Below are positions 1 through 6,852 of a stretch of DNA of 11,963 bases, piece after piece; positions within the stretch are counted from its first letter, which is position 1; the number at the start of each line of letters is the position of its first letter. Source of the stretch: a bacterium (GTDB lineage Bacteria; Bacteroidota; Bacteroidia; Cytophagales; Thermonemataceae); assembly GCA_025362415.1 (NCBI GenBank), contig JANYGM010000182.1, forward strand, positions 1 through 11,963, written 5' to 3'. A program made the translations under genes and the position numbers. The notes under the pieces were generated by a model. It was not told where the DNA came from. It saw only the letters and a program-made list of their open reading frames with translations, and did not search any database.

Positions 1-1023
1 CAAACGGTTATTTTAGTGGATAATAATACTAAAAAACATTGTTTGCCTATTTTACTAAAATATTTGTCCGAATATTCATCAAAAGATACTCAAATACCTT
101 CATTTCCTATTATTGAGATTAAAAGCGGTGAGAAAAATAAAACGCTCAAAACTTGTGAAAAAATTTGGCAACAATTTACTGACCTAAATTTGGATAGAAA
201 AGCTCTTTTAATCAACTTAGGAGGCGGAGTTTTGGGTGATATGGGCGGTTTTTGCGCTGCTACCTACAAACGTGGCATTGATTTTATCCAAATTCCGACA
301 ACGCTTTTGGCGCAGGTAGATGCCAGCGTAGGTGGGAAATTAGGCATTGATTTTGGTAATTTCAAAAATCAAATAGGCGTTTTTTGTGAGCCAAAGGCAG
401 TTTTTATTGAGGTCGGATTTTTAGAAACACTTCCACAAAAACAAATTCATTCAGGTTTTGCGGAGATAATTAAGCATTGTTTGATTGCTGATAAAATAAT
501 GTTTGAAGAGATTTCTAAGCAAAATATCAACGAGATTTCCCCAAAAAATCAAGCGCAATATTTTCAAAAAATCATTTCTCATTCTGTCAATATCAAGAAA
601 AATATTGTTTTAGAAGATTTTAAGGAACAAGGAATAAGACAAATACTAAATTTTGGTCATACTATTGGACACGCCATAGAAAGCTATTTTTTTATGACAC
701 AACCAGAGAAAAATTGGCTACTTCACGGAGAAGCCGTAGCAGCAGGAATGCTTATGGAAAGCTATATTTCGTGGAAATCAGGCAAAATCAGTAAAGAAAA
801 TTTTGAGAAAATAGCCATTTTTCTCAAAAAAAATTATGCAAAAATAAAAATTAATGCTGATGCTTATCCAATTATTTTGGAAAATATGGCGCAAGACAAA
901 AAAAACACTGCTAAAAACATTAATTGCGTGCTTTTAGAGGACATTGGTAAGGCAAGTTTTGGCAATATTATTACTGAAAATATGATTATTGAGGCTTTGG
1001 ATTATTGTGGCAATAGCCACTAA
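1..1023 (+). CDS. aroB: 3-dehydroquinate synthase, 5' end outside window
   Basis: Converts DAHP to 3-dehydroquinate, the second step of the shikimate pathway, using NAD and a divalent metal in the cytoplasm. The reading frame is open from base 1 and already reads family sequence (TVILVDNNTKKHCLP), so the GTG at 16 is an internal Val codon and roughly 20-30 N-terminal residues lie upstream. Counting base 1 as codon 1, the glycine-rich NAD site GGGVLGDMGGF is near residues 74-84, followed by AATYKRG and the PTTLLAQVDASVGGK block near 99-113. The metal ligands are the Glu of GFAEIIKH (about 155), the first His of GHTIGHAIE (about 219) and the His of LLHGEAV (about 241). The late KDKKN-type lysine patch is present as QDKKNTAKN. 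The length fits the family and no key residue is missing. It ends with TAA, seven bases before a repeat remnant. The next gene is on the same strand but has its own spacer, so cotranscription is uncertain. Confidence 0.95.
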   Translation, partial: QTVILVDNNTKKHCLPILLKYLSEYSSKDTQIPSFPIIEIKSGEKNKTLKTCEKIWQQFTDLNLDRKALLINLGGGVLGDMGGFCAATYKRGIDFIQIPTTLLAQVDASVGGKLGIDFGNFKNQIGVFCEPKAVFIEVGFLETLPQKQIHSGFAEIIKHCLIADKIMFEEISKQNINEISPKNQAQYFQKIISHSVNIKKNIVLEDFKEQGIRQILNFGHTIGHAIESYFFMTQPEKNWLLHGEAVAAGMLMESYISWKSGKISKENFEKIAIFLKKNYAKIKINADAYPIILENMAQDKKNTAKNINCVLLEDIGKASFGNIITENMIIEALDYCGNSH

Positions 1024-1030
1024 TTTTGTT

Positions 1031-1061
1031 ATTTTCCAAAATCTTTCCCGTTCATAGTATA
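1031..1061 (+). repeat. Solo terminal repeat of the MITE-like element
   Basis: These 31 bases match the right terminus of the element at 3547-3798 (bases 3768-3798) at 27 of 31 positions. All four differences are transitions. The shared core is TTCCCGTTCA and the end is AGTATA. No left terminus is found nearby, so this looks like a relic of a deleted or partial copy, seven bases after the aroB stop. Confidence 0.7.
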
Positions 1062-1118
1062 GCTTCTAAGTAAGTGCAAAAACTATTCAAAAAAATCTTA
1101 CATTTATCTAAGAAAAAA

Positions 1119-1151
1119 TTGCACTTTTTTGTAGAAAAATATTTATATTTA
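1119..1151 (+). promoter_or_regulatory. Candidate promoter for the DISM-SpoIIE gene
   Basis: A TTG at 1119-1121 is followed after 22 bases by TATATTTA at 1144-1151, one mismatch from the Bacteroidota -7 motif TAnnTTTG. Transcription would start near 1158, about 40 bases before the ATG at 1200. AAGTGCAA (1073-1080) and TTGCACTT (1119-1126) form an 8-bp inverted repeat around this upstream region. The spacing is at the long end, so this is only a candidate. Confidence 0.35.
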
Positions 1152-1199
1152 GCTTTTTAAATTAGTAGTGTGCAAAAACTTATCTCTATCAATAAAAAT

Positions 1200-3446
1200 A
1201 TGAATAATAATATAATCAAAAACAGCCACAAAACATATAATATTTCTTTACTTCTCCTTGTTTTTTTCTTGCTTAATTTTTCCACTATTAGCGCACAGCA
1301 AAAAGCAGCTGTAATAGACGAAAATACAGAAGAAATATCATTGGGACGACTTTTTGTTTATCAAGAAGACAAAAAAAGTGAACTTACCATTGATAACATA
1401 GAAAAACCTGTTAATGCAAGTTCTTTTTTGCCTTCTGATAAAAAAGATTTTAACTTTGGTTTTACTCCCTCTGCTTATTGGTTTAAATTTCAGATAAAGG
1501 ATAACACCACACTTCACAAACAGTATTTTTTGGAACTAGATTATCCACCAATGGACAAAATAGAGTTCTTCTCTAAAGATGAGGCAGGGATTTGGAAAAG
1601 CCGTTCTTTTGGTGATTTTCGCCCATTTGGGGAGCGTCCTGTGCTTTATAAAAATTATTTAATTCCTATTCAACACAAAAATTCAGAAGTACAAACTTAT
1701 TATATTAGAATAACAACTGGTGGCTCTTTACAATTTACCCCTACGCTTTATAGTTCTGAAAAACTAAGCGCACATATTGCCCTCTCCGAGATATTGATAG
1801 GAATTTGGTATGGTGGCTTTTTGGTAATGTTTTTGTATAATTTATTTATTTATTTTACTTTGAAAGATATTAGTTATCTTTATTATTGTATTTTTATTGC
1901 TATTTATTCTATTGGCGTTCAGGCATCAATACAAGGACACGCTTTCCAATATCTTTGGAGTAATTCTATTTGGTGGGCAAGTGAGGTGATGGTTATTGCT
2001 ATTTTTGTGTCTATGGTCTTTTCTATGCTCTTTACGCTCAATTTCCTTTATACTAAGAAATTTGCGCCTTTTGCGCACAAACTTATTTGGGGATATATTG
2101 CTTTGTGTAGTATTGGTACGATTGCCTGTTTTTTCATTCCGTATAGTGTAGCTATAAGTTTTGGCACAATGGGTCTTCTGGTACTTTCTATGTTACTATT
2201 GTATGCAGGTATAAGCACCTATCGTGCAGGAAATAGAGCAGCTTTATTCTTTACAGTTGCTTGGAGTTGTTTTTTTGTAGGGGTTATTATTCAGGTTTTT
2301 GTAGCTAGAAACATCTTACCTAATGAAGGACTTATGAAAGTAAGTAGCGCTATTGGCTCATTTATAGAAGTAATATTTTTGTCTATTGCACTTGCCGACA
2401 AAATACGTATTTTTAGAGTTGAGAAAGAAAAAGCACAAGCAGAAGTAGTGGCATCTGTCAAAGAAAATGAAAGAATTATCTTAGAACAAAACCAAAACTT
2501 AGAATCAAAAGTACAAGAAAGAACACAAGAACTACAACAAAAACAAGAAGAGATTATGTCGCAAAATGAAGAATTGCAACAAAATCAAGAAGAAATATTA
2601 GCACAAAGAGAGTTTATTGAAACCAAAAACAAAGAGCTAATGGAGGTAAACGACCAAGTAGGGCAAAGCATACAATATGCAAGCACTATTCAGCGTGCGC
2701 TTTTGCCTAGTTCTGTGGAAATACTTAAACACGCAACAGATTATTTTAATATATATCTACCAAAAAATGTTGTTTCTGGTGATTTTTATTGGTATGCAAA
2801 AGTGGATAATCAGTTGTTTTTTGCTGCCGTAGATTGCACAGGACACGGCGTTCCAGGTGCTTTTATGAGAATGATAGGAAATACTTTACTCAATGAAATT
2901 GTAAAAGAAGCACGAGTTTTTAGTCCAGAGCGTATCCTTACACTCCTGCACGAGGGTGTGGTGAAAGATTTGCGCCAAACAGAAACAGGAAATACAGACG
3001 GTATGGACGTGTGCCTTGTCAGAATTGATGTAGATAGCAACGACATTGCAGACACAGAAAACCAACAAAATAAAACTTTTCAGCTTACTTTTGCAGGTGC
3101 AAAACGTCCGCTTTATATTTATCAAAATAACCAAATAACTGAAATTAGAGGCGACCGTATGCACGTAGGAGGCACACAACTATCACATCAAACAGAAAGT
3201 TCTTATCATAATCAAGTGATAACTGTACAAAAGGGAGATTGTATTTATCTTTCTAGTGATGGTTTGGTAGATTCTCCTAACCCAAAGAGAGAAAAATTTT
3301 CTAATGATAGGCTTAAAACTTTGCTTCTTACTTATGCAAAAGAGCCAATGCACTTGCAAAAGAAATTTTTGTTAGATGAGCTTTTTAGCTTTCAAAAAAG
3401 CACCCCACAACGAGATGACGTACTTTTAATGGGAATACGTATCTAA
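1200..3446 (+). CDS. 7TMR-DISM sensor with SpoIIE/PP2C phosphatase output (SiaA-like role)
   Basis: Membrane receptor that most likely dephosphorylates a partner protein in answer to an extracellular ligand. I start at ATG 1200, giving 748 aa; an in-frame GTG at 1170 would add 10 residues ahead of the signal peptide without gain. In numbering from the GTG, the order is: signal peptide (hydrophobic LLLLVFFLLNF, cleavage after ISA near 42), a periplasmic 7TMR-DISMED2-type beta domain (about 55-195), seven membrane helices (about 203-412), a Gln/Glu-rich coiled coil (about 412-495), and a PP2C/SpoIIE domain (about 520-757). Metal-binding acids are visible in SGDFYW (D538), VDCTGHGVPGAF (D555), SSDGLVDS (D697) and QRDDVLL (D749/D750), so the phosphatase looks active. 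A rho-independent hairpin follows. The family is secure; the partner is inferred from the SiaB/SiaC pair at 6341-7406. Confidence 0.9.
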   Translation: MNNNIIKNSHKTYNISLLLLVFFLLNFSTISAQQKAAVIDENTEEISLGRLFVYQEDKKSELTIDNIEKPVNASSFLPSDKKDFNFGFTPSAYWFKFQIKDNTTLHKQYFLELDYPPMDKIEFFSKDEAGIWKSRSFGDFRPFGERPVLYKNYLIPIQHKNSEVQTYYIRITTGGSLQFTPTLYSSEKLSAHIALSEILIGIWYGGFLVMFLYNLFIYFTLKDISYLYYCIFIAIYSIGVQASIQGHAFQYLWSNSIWWASEVMVIAIFVSMVFSMLFTLNFLYTKKFAPFAHKLIWGYIALCSIGTIACFFIPYSVAISFGTMGLLVLSMLLLYAGISTYRAGNRAALFFTVAWSCFFVGVIIQVFVARNILPNEGLMKVSSAIGSFIEVIFLSIALADKIRIFRVEKEKAQAEVVASVKENERIILEQNQNLESKVQERTQELQQKQEEIMSQNEELQQNQEEILAQREFIETKNKELMEVNDQVGQSIQYASTIQRALLPSSVEILKHATDYFNIYLPKNVVSGDFYWYAKVDNQLFFAAVDCTGHGVPGAFMRMIGNTLLNEIVKEARVFSPERILTLLHEGVVKDLRQTETGNTDGMDVCLVRIDVDSNDIADTENQQNKTFQLTFAGAKRPLYIYQNNQITEIRGDRMHVGGTQLSHQTESSYHNQVITVQKGDCIYLSSDGLVDSPNPKREKFSNDRLKTLLLTYAKEPMHLQKKFLLDELFSFQKSTPQRDDVLLMGIRI

Positions 3447-3451
3447 ATTTC

Positions 3452-3479
3452 AATTACGAATTAGAAATTACGAATTACT
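3452..3479 (+). repeat. Heptad array H1 (AATTACG class)
   Basis: Four contiguous 7-mers: AATTACG, AATTAGA, AATTACG, AATTACT. The array starts five bases after the stop codon of the phosphatase gene and ends just before its terminator. Confidence 0.8.
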
Positions 3480-3485
3480 ATAAAC

Positions 3486-3517
3486 TCCCATTTTCTTATA
3501 TTGAAAATGGGATTTTT
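3486..3517 (+). terminator. Rho-independent terminator after the SpoIIE gene
   Basis: A perfect 10-bp stem (TCCCATTTTC at 3486-3495 with GAAAATGGGA at 3503-3512) closes a 7-base loop and is followed by TTTTT at 3513-3517. It is placed 39 bases after the stop codon. Confidence 0.85.
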
Positions 3518-3546
3518 GTTACTGTAAAGATTCCGTTGCAAATTTA

Positions 3547-3798
3547 TATACTGTGAACGGCTTGGATTTCGGAAAATGTATTGAAGTCCAGAGGACTGGT
3601 ATATTTATAGAAAATAGGTCAAAAATGTATTTCGCTCCAGCGGAGCGGCACTAGCAAGTGCTAGTTTTATAAATATACCGCTCCGCTGGAGCGAAATACA
3701 AATACAATGATGTTTCTATAAAACTAGCTCTTGCTAGTGCTGTTCCGCTGGAACGAATACAAAATTTGTTTTCCGAAATCCTTCCCGTTCACAGTATA
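3547..3798. mobile_element. MITE-like 252-bp element with 31-bp terminal inverted repeats
   Basis: The left end (3547-3577) and the reverse complement of the right end (3768-3798) agree at 27 of 31 positions, beginning TATACTGTGAACGG and ending GGATTTCGGAAAA. TTTA at 3543-3546 and 3799-3802 could be a 4-bp target duplication. There is no coding capacity. The body is built of nested inverted repeats (3626-3760). It lies in the spacer between two convergent genes. No transposase is present, so any mobility would depend on a protein acting in trans. The family assignment is from structure only. Confidence 0.7.
3626..3760. repeat. REP-like nested hairpins inside the MITE-like element
   Basis: Segment 3626-3648 is perfectly complementary to 3678-3700 (23 bp, core CGCTCCAGCGGAGCG, itself a 6-bp hairpin with an AGC loop). 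The longer segment 3626-3673 is also nearly complementary to 3714-3760, including CACTAGCAAG and CTAGTTTTATA. The first arm can therefore pair with either of two partners, giving two mutually exclusive folds. Confidence 0.75.
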
Positions 3799-3873
3799 TT
3801 TACCTAAAAATTCCAAATGGTTTTTATAAATTCTGCAACAGAACTTTTACAGCCACTACTTATTCATAATTCA

Positions 3874-4872
3874 TTAGTTTCTCTTCCAAATCATCAAAAT
3901 AACTACTGGTGCGCCCAAAAGCGAGGTAATGGCATTGATAGGCAAAATATAGTTTTCAGACAAAACTCTACTCAAAATATCACACAAAATAAGTAAAATA
4001 GCTCCCAAAAGCGCACAAACAGGCATCAAAATAAGGTGATTAGTTGTTTTTAGCCAAGTACGTGCCAAATGTGGTACTGCCACACTCACAAAACCAATAG
4101 GGCCACAAAAAGCTGTAATTGCACCTGCTAAAATACTGGTACTCAAAATAATACGTAAACGCACACTACGAACACGTACACCCATACTTAGGGCGTAATT
4201 TGCACCAAGCAAAAAAGCATTTAATGGTTTTAAAATAGTAATAGCTATGAGTAAACCTCCTAAAACACATATAAAAAGCACTATTACTTGGTTTTTGTTT
4301 AGTCCGCTAAGACTGCCATACGTCCAAGTCATATAGCTTTGTAACTCCTCTGGACTACTAAAATACTGCCACAAACCCACCACAGACATCACTACGCTAC
4401 TTGTCATCAAACCCACAATAAGCAAAGCTATATTATTTTTTAGGCGCAAGGAAAGCAGTAAAATTAGTAACATCACGAGAATTGCACCAAAAATTGCTGC
4501 TATTACGACTAGCCAACTTTGAGAAAAGCCCCAATTTCGTACAAAAGTAAGTCCAGATGTAATAGAAGTAAGTGTAACAACTGCCACGCCAAGCCCTGCG
4601 CCTGCTGAAATGCCCATTTCTGATGCACCTGCTAACGGATTTTGAAACAATGTTTGCATTTGAAGCCCTGCTACAGATAGCCCTGCACCCACCAAAATAG
4701 CCGTTAATAATTTTGGCAAACGTAACTGAAAAACAATATTTTGTGTGATAATATCTTGATTATTTTCAAAAAAAGCCCCTAAAATCTTGTCAAAAGGAAT
4801 ATAAACTGACCCCAAAAGTACGTCAGCAATACTACAAAGCAATAAAAGAATAAATAGAAAAATGTATTTCAT
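3874..4872 (-). CDS. FecCD/BtuC-family iron-siderophore, heme or cobalamin ABC permease
   Basis: Inner-membrane subunit that passes a metal chelate or corrinoid from a periplasmic binding protein into the cytoplasm. The 332-aa length is normal for the family. The signature RLPKLLTAILVGAGLSVAGL followed by QMQTLFQNPLA is at about 51-81, with GISAGAGLGV at 87-96. GAITAFCGPIGFVSVAVPHL (250-269) is the typical coupling-helix region that contacts the ATPase, and the tail LPINAITSLLGAPVVILMIW (310-329) is also typical. Hydrophobic helices run through the whole protein. ATG 4872 is the only sensible start. No binding protein, ATPase or TonB receptor gene lies next to it, so the substrate cannot be told and the partners must be encoded elsewhere or outside the window. 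An AT palindrome sits 21 bases upstream. Confidence 0.92.
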   Translation of the reverse strand: MKYIFLFILLLLCSIADVLLGSVYIPFDKILGAFFENNQDIITQNIVFQLRLPKLLTAILVGAGLSVAGLQMQTLFQNPLAGASEMGISAGAGLGVAVVTLTSITSGLTFVRNWGFSQSWLVVIAAIFGAILVMLLILLLSLRLKNNIALLIVGLMTSSVVMSVVGLWQYFSSPEELQSYMTWTYGSLSGLNKNQVIVLFICVLGGLLIAITILKPLNAFLLGANYALSMGVRVRSVRLRIILSTSILAGAITAFCGPIGFVSVAVPHLARTWLKTTNHLILMPVCALLGAILLILCDILSRVLSENYILPINAITSLLGAPVVILMIWKRN

Positions 4873-4892
4873 TCCATATTTTAATATAAATA

Positions 4893-4910
4893 TAATTTTA
4901 TATAAAATTA
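4893..4910. promoter_or_regulatory. Perfect AT palindrome upstream of the FecCD permease
   Basis: TAATTTTA-TA-TAAAATTA is a perfect 18-base palindrome 21 bases before the permease start. A TATATTTA (-7-like, minus strand, 4887-4894) overlaps its edge, so a bound regulator there could block transcription. It does not resemble the classical Fur box. It could equally be chance in AT-rich DNA. Confidence 0.3.
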
Positions 4911-4913
4911 CAT

Positions 4914-4951
4914 TAGCCTCTTAGAGGCTTTTAACTGCATCTAAGAGGCTA
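4914..4951 (-). terminator. 12-bp hairpin after the secreted Cys protein gene
   Basis: TAGCCTCTTAGA (4914-4925) and TCTAAGAGGCTA (4940-4951) are perfect complements around a 14-base loop; a shorter internal hairpin AGCCTC-TTA-GAGGCT competes with it. It lies 37 bases past the stop of the 144-aa gene on the minus strand. Only a short run of T (TTTT, 6 bases on) follows, so it is a weak terminator or an attenuator in front of the permease. Confidence 0.5.
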
Positions 4952-4987
4952 TAATTAGTTATTTTGAGATTATTAAATCAAATGAAG

Positions 4988-5422
4988 TTATTTTTTCTTG
5001 TCCGTCATATGTGCAAACTCGTCAGCAAGTTCACAGCCCTTCATTTTGTCTAGTTTAGCAATCATTTCTTTGCGTTGTTTTTCGTCCAAATCACCATATT
5101 TAGCTTTCCAACCATCAATACACACATTGAATTTTTTGCCTTTTTCGTCCATCTCTTTTTCTACACTTGCCATTACTTTATTTCTTTCTGGCTCTGGCAT
5201 TGCCATTAACGCATTTTTGAAGTTTTCTTCTGCGACTCTTTCACCTTTTGTAGCCATTTCGTGCATCATAGTAACAAGTGTTGGGTGCAAGCCGTTTGTA
5301 AATTCTGTTGTGCAAGCACAAAAGTCTTTTGCTGCTGCTTTCGCATTGAATTTTTTTGCTTTTTGTGCATAACTCATACTCACACACACACACATAACGA
5401 GGGATAAAAATACTTTTTTCAT
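4988..5422 (-). CDS. Small secreted helical protein with four cysteines, unknown function
   Basis: I do not recognise the family. The 144-aa product begins with a clean Sec signal peptide (MKKVFLSLVMCVCVSMSYA, cleavage expected after A19). The mature part is charged and apparently all-helical, with a C-x-C pair (C35, C37) and single cysteines at 101 and 130, enough for two disulfides in the periplasm. There is no Lys-rich membrane anchor and no lipobox, so it is probably soluble in the periplasm or exported. A perfect TAnnTTTG -7 element lies upstream at 5471-5478, and a hairpin follows the gene, so it may be a single-gene unit. A weakly overlapping open frame on the other strand is only its shadow. 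Confidence 0.8.
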   Translation of the reverse strand: MKKVFLSLVMCVCVSMSYAQKAKKFNAKAAAKDFCACTTEFTNGLHPTLVTMMHEMATKGERVAEENFKNALMAMPEPERNKVMASVEKEMDEKGKKFNVCIDGWKAKYGDLDEKQRKEMIAKLDKMKGCELADEFAHMTDKKK

Positions 5423-5470
5423 AATTTTAATGTTTTTGATGATAAATTTTGATTAAATATAAAACTTTTT

Positions 5471-5478
5471 CAAAAATA
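5471..5478 (-). promoter_or_regulatory. Candidate -7 element for the secreted Cys protein
   Basis: On the minus strand this reads TATTTTTG, a full match to TAnnTTTG, about 49 bases before the ATG. No TTG is found at the right distance upstream, so only half of the promoter is supported. Confidence 0.35.
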
Positions 5479-5555
5479 AAGAAAAATAAGCATATTCCTA
5501 ATTTTTCTTAAAGTTTTTTGAAAAATAATTATAAAAAGTTAAACGCTTGTAAAAA

Positions 5556-5713
5556 GGTATGAAATAAGAGGTACGAAGTACGAATATAAAATGTTGATTA
5601 TTAAGTTATCGTGCAAGTAAAAAGATTAAATAACTTAATTTTTTTATTTTTACACTAACTTAACAGTTAAAATTTTACATTCGTACCTCATACCTCCTAA
5701 TTCGTACCTCTTT
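5556..5713. repeat. Heptad array pair H2 (GTACGAA class) with inner hairpin
   Basis: Left arm 5556-5583 reads in 7-mers GGTATGA, AATAAGA, GGTACGA, AGTACGA. Right arm 5679-5713 reads ATTCGTA, CCTCATA, CCTCCTA, ATTCGTA, CCTCTTT. The two arms are imperfect inverted copies and the similarity continues inward through ATAAAAT. The centre contains a perfect 10-bp inverted repeat, ATTAAGTTAT (5600-5609) with ATAACTTAAT (5630-5639). The right arm ends at the first base of the stop codon of the lipoprotein gene. This spacer (5423-5712) holds no gene. Confidence 0.75.
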
Positions 5714-6210
5714 TAGTATTGTATATCAAAAGTGCATTGAGAAAGTTGTACTTCTCCAGCTCCACCAACTTGAGTAAGTCTTGCTTCAAACTCTCCTCTG
5801 ATAACCTTTAGTTTGGTATCCAAATATCCTACAAGCATTGTACTTCTTGCAGCAATAGGCGTGTAAGTAGCTGCACCATCTGTATAAATAAGTCCATTAT
5901 TAATTCCGTCAATGTTTCTTACAGTTGAGCCTACGCCCAATGCTGGCTGTATTCTAAGTTCTACATTTTTCCCTGAAACCACTCCTTTAATAACAAGTAC
6001 ATCTGTTGCTTCTCCTGCTGCATTCGTGCCTACCATTACAGAAGAGGTGATAGTAGTAGCATTTGCAATAGCTTCTCCATTGATTTTAACAGAAAGTTTG
6101 CTTACATAAGGCTCTAAGGGAGTTGGAGTAAATCTTTCTCTTACGTTTTGGCAAGAGAAAGCTATAAAAGAAATGGCAATTATAGCAAAATAGCGTTTGA
6201 AATGGAGCAT
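5713..6210 (-). CDS. Lipoprotein of unknown function (possibly DUF6252-like)
   Basis: A 165-aa protein with a type II signal peptide: a basic start (HFKRY), a hydrophobic core AIIAISFIAFS, and the lipidated Cys at position 20. No Asp follows the Cys. After a short Pro-rich linker (TPTPLEPY) the rest is a predicted beta-rich domain containing KLSVKINGEAIA, VLVIKGVVSGKNVELRI, and a C-terminal block VIRGEFEARLTQ...CTFDIQY. This layout, an INGE-type strand near the start and a GEF.A strand near the end, resembles the Bacteroidota lipoprotein family DUF6252, but I assign that only tentatively. It is probably an outer-membrane or periplasm-facing lipoprotein. A -7-type box lies at 6275-6282, so the gene is likely transcribed apart from siaC, whose terminator is just upstream. 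Confidence 0.82.
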   Translation of the reverse strand: MLHFKRYFAIIAISFIAFSCQNVRERFTPTPLEPYVSKLSVKINGEAIANATTITSSVMVGTNAAGEATDVLVIKGVVSGKNVELRIQPALGVGSTVRNIDGINNGLIYTDGAATYTPIAARSTMLVGYLDTKLKVIRGEFEARLTQVGGAGEVQLSQCTFDIQY

Positions 6211-6274
6211 ATTTTTGGTTATTTAGTGTATAAGTTAAAGTAAATTTTATTGATTTTGGATTGTATTCTAGTTA

Positions 6275-6282
6275 CAAATTTA
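6275..6282 (-). promoter_or_regulatory. Candidate -7 element for the lipoprotein gene
   Basis: Reads TAAATTTG on the minus strand, a full match to TAnnTTTG, 65 bases before the start codon. It directly abuts the base of the terminator hairpin at 6282-6326, so the -33 region would lie inside that hairpin, where no TTG is seen at the right distance. Confidence 0.35.
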
Positions 6283-6326
6283 CTAAAAAAATTGTGAAAA
6301 AAATAATTTTTCACAATTTTTTTAGT
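6282..6326 (-). terminator. Strong terminator after the SiaC-like gene
   Basis: A perfect 20-bp stem (6282-6301 with 6307-6326) with a 5-base loop. The arms carry TTGTG/CACAA flanked by runs of seven A and seven T, so the descending arm ends in a T-tract on either strand. It lies 15 bases past the siaC-like stop and can act in both directions. Confidence 0.8.
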
Positions 6327-6340
6327 GTATTCGCAGGTTG

Positions 6341-6721
6341 TTAGTAAGGAAAAATGTTAATATTGATGCCTACAAACTGTTTGTAGTCTTCCGCTTCCTC
6401 CATAATATCTTCATCATCTTCTGGATAATACCAATTGACGACAGTATTGCCGCCTTTGTCTTGGTATTCTTTGAGAAGTTTTACAATATCCAAGAAACAT
6501 TTTGACGAACTTGTATTGTAATAAGTAAGATTAAATGTGAAATTAAGCGGTTTGTCGGTAGTGGCATACTCTTTTATCCACGTAAGGATAGGTCTATAAA
6601 AATCCCAAGTATCTTCCAAATAAGATTCTCCTTTGATGAAACATTCCCCTGTTTGTGCATTTAAAGATACGTGTGGCGTAAAATAAGTGCTTTTTATTCC
6701 TTCAATTTCTAAACTTTCCAT
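6341..6721 (-). CDS. siaC: SiaC-family regulatory phosphoprotein (DUF1987)
   Basis: A 126-aa cytoplasmic protein of the DUF1987 family. In Pseudomonas aeruginosa SiaC is phosphorylated by SiaB, dephosphorylated by SiaA, and in its unphosphorylated form binds and activates the diguanylate cyclase SiaD. Family marks seen here are the start LEIEGIKSTYFTPHVSL, GECFIKGESYLEDTWDFYRP (26-45), the strand-turn-helix YYNTSSSKCFLDIVKLL (67-83) and the acidic patch YPEDDEDIMEEAEDYKQ. Thr70 in NTSSSK is the likely phosphorylation site, from its place in the motif. The length is that of the family. It follows the SiaB-like gene by 130 bases and ends the unit with a strong hairpin. The start ATG 6721 is preceded by a G-free, CAA-rich leader with no ribosome-binding motif. 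Confidence 0.9.
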   Translation of the reverse strand: MESLEIEGIKSTYFTPHVSLNAQTGECFIKGESYLEDTWDFYRPILTWIKEYATTDKPLNFTFNLTYYNTSSSKCFLDIVKLLKEYQDKGGNTVVNWYYPEDDEDIMEEAEDYKQFVGININIFPY

Positions 6722-6817
6722 AGTTGTTTGTCTGTTGATTTTGTTGTTGATGTTTGTTGAGATGATTATAAATCATTTGTATTTATTTCATTGTGTATTT
6801 TGTGTTTAATTGTATTT

Positions 6818-6852
6818 AACTCACAATTCACAATTCAAAACTCACAATTCTT
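6818..6852 (+). repeat. Heptad array H3 (AATTCAC class)
   Basis: Five contiguous 7-mers: AACTCAC, AATTCAC, AATTCAA, AACTCAC, AATTCTT. The last base is also the last base of the stop codon of the siaB-like gene (minus strand). The array fills part of the 130-base spacer before siaC. Confidence 0.8.

Larger units (their letters stand above)
3518..3856. repeat. Outer imperfect inverted repeat enclosing the MITE-like element
   Basis: Bases 3518-3546 and the reverse complement of 3827-3856 share CTGTAAA, then TTC(C/T)GTTGCA, then AATTTA with small gaps. The left arm abuts the MITE terminus directly; the right arm is separated from it by about 25 bases. It may be a longer version of the element's ends or an older palindrome into which the inner element inserted. 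The solo copy at 1031-1061 lacks these outer bases, which favours the inner boundary. Confidence 0.5.

Noticed and set aside
16..18. GTG as the start codon of aroB
   Set aside because: The frame is open to base 1 and the residues before it (QTVIL) already fit the family's first beta strand, so the gene begins outside the window.
1170..1172. GTG as the start of the DISM-SpoIIE gene
   Set aside because: The ATG at 1200 gives a normal signal peptide and a better leader length. The GTG lies in an 11-bp direct repeat (also at 1074-1084) and adds nothing useful, though it cannot be excluded.
2810..3179. Minus-strand open frames inside the phosphatase domain
   Set aside because: They mirror PP2C motif codons and have no start context or protein-like content.
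3547..3798. Element as a structured regulatory RNA or riboswitch
   Set aside because: It lies between convergent genes behind a strong terminator, and its ends recur near aroB, which fits a dispersed element better.
4998..5372. Plus-strand open frame opposite the secreted Cys protein
   Set aside because: The minus-strand frame has a signal peptide, a -7 box and a natural composition; the plus frame is Ser/Phe-rich shadow.
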